DNA of 64,000 nt from Agelas oroides (Eukaryota > Porifera > Demospongiae > Agelasida > Agelasidae), in the NCBI GenBank assembly GCA_949130485.1, contig OX422190.1, positions 6,554,361 to 6,618,360 on the forward strand. The letters are read 5' to 3'. Every line of letters starts with the position of its first letter. Within the stretch, counting starts at the first letter, position 1. Positions 63,873-64,000 of this stretch are shown here, piece after piece. The position numbers were made by a program, and so were the translations under genes. The notes below the pieces were generated by a model. The model was given only the letters and a program-made list of their open reading frames with translations, was not told the origin of the DNA and made no database searches.

Positions 63873-64000
63873 CTGGGGGTGAGGATGGAGTTAAGTGGGT
63901 ATAACTAAACACATGAAAGCAGGTATATAGTAGCTAGTATTACTTTGCATGAAGCCAAACTGCGACACATGGAGTAGTACAAGTTATCATGCAATCTATG

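Overview
The window is nuclear DNA of an animal. It has spliced genes with GT-AG introns, a Frizzled/Smoothened-class receptor, Death domains joined to coiled coil and kelch repeats, and a dense layer of animal-type transposons (hAT, Tc1/mariner, PIF/Harbinger, MULE-like, DIRS, LINE). The divergent Frizzled-like receptor, the Death-domain architecture and a 2A-like peptide would suit a sponge (demosponge). That is an inference; the sequence fixes no more than 'metazoan'. Gene density is low and most of the 64 kb is repeats.

Layout. 0-2.5 kb: an inverted copy of an intronic repeat, broken by two MITEs with perfect target-site duplications (TSDs); one MITE carries telomere-like repeats. 3.1-9.6 kb: a reverse-strand ORF with a 2A-like motif, a decayed Tc1-like transposase, a small hAT element, a MULE/FLYWCH-type remnant, a decayed DIRS retrotransposon and a 393-bp MITE. 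12.3-14.5 kb: a 37-copy minisatellite. 15.3-30.4 kb and 43.7-56.4 kb: two copies of one segment in direct orientation. The first copy holds a dead 3' half of a Frizzled-like gene, split by a LINE. The second supplies the last two exons of a seven-exon Frizzled-like gene that begins at about 30.8 kb. The 38-43.7 kb part of that gene's intron 5 is a nest of transposons. 54.4-54.9 kb: a reverse-strand repeat-protein ORF inside DNA present only in the second copy. 58.3-64.0 kb: a reverse-strand gene, incomplete at its 5' end, encoding two Death domains, a long coiled coil, two proline-rich exons and a six-blade kelch region.

How it fits together. The receptor (N-terminal membrane anchor, ten-cysteine CRD, seven TM segments, no KTxxxW) and the Death-coiled coil-kelch protein are the two host genes of interest. 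They lie on opposite strands with nothing to show joint function. The duplication lets one copy act as the 'empty site' for insertions in the other, which gives a relative order of events. One transposon family is clear from the sequence alone: very short palindromic elements with TAGYCTYG ends and 9-bp TSDs, seen at least nine times. Coordinates of exons come from splice consensus and matching reading phases, not from transcripts.
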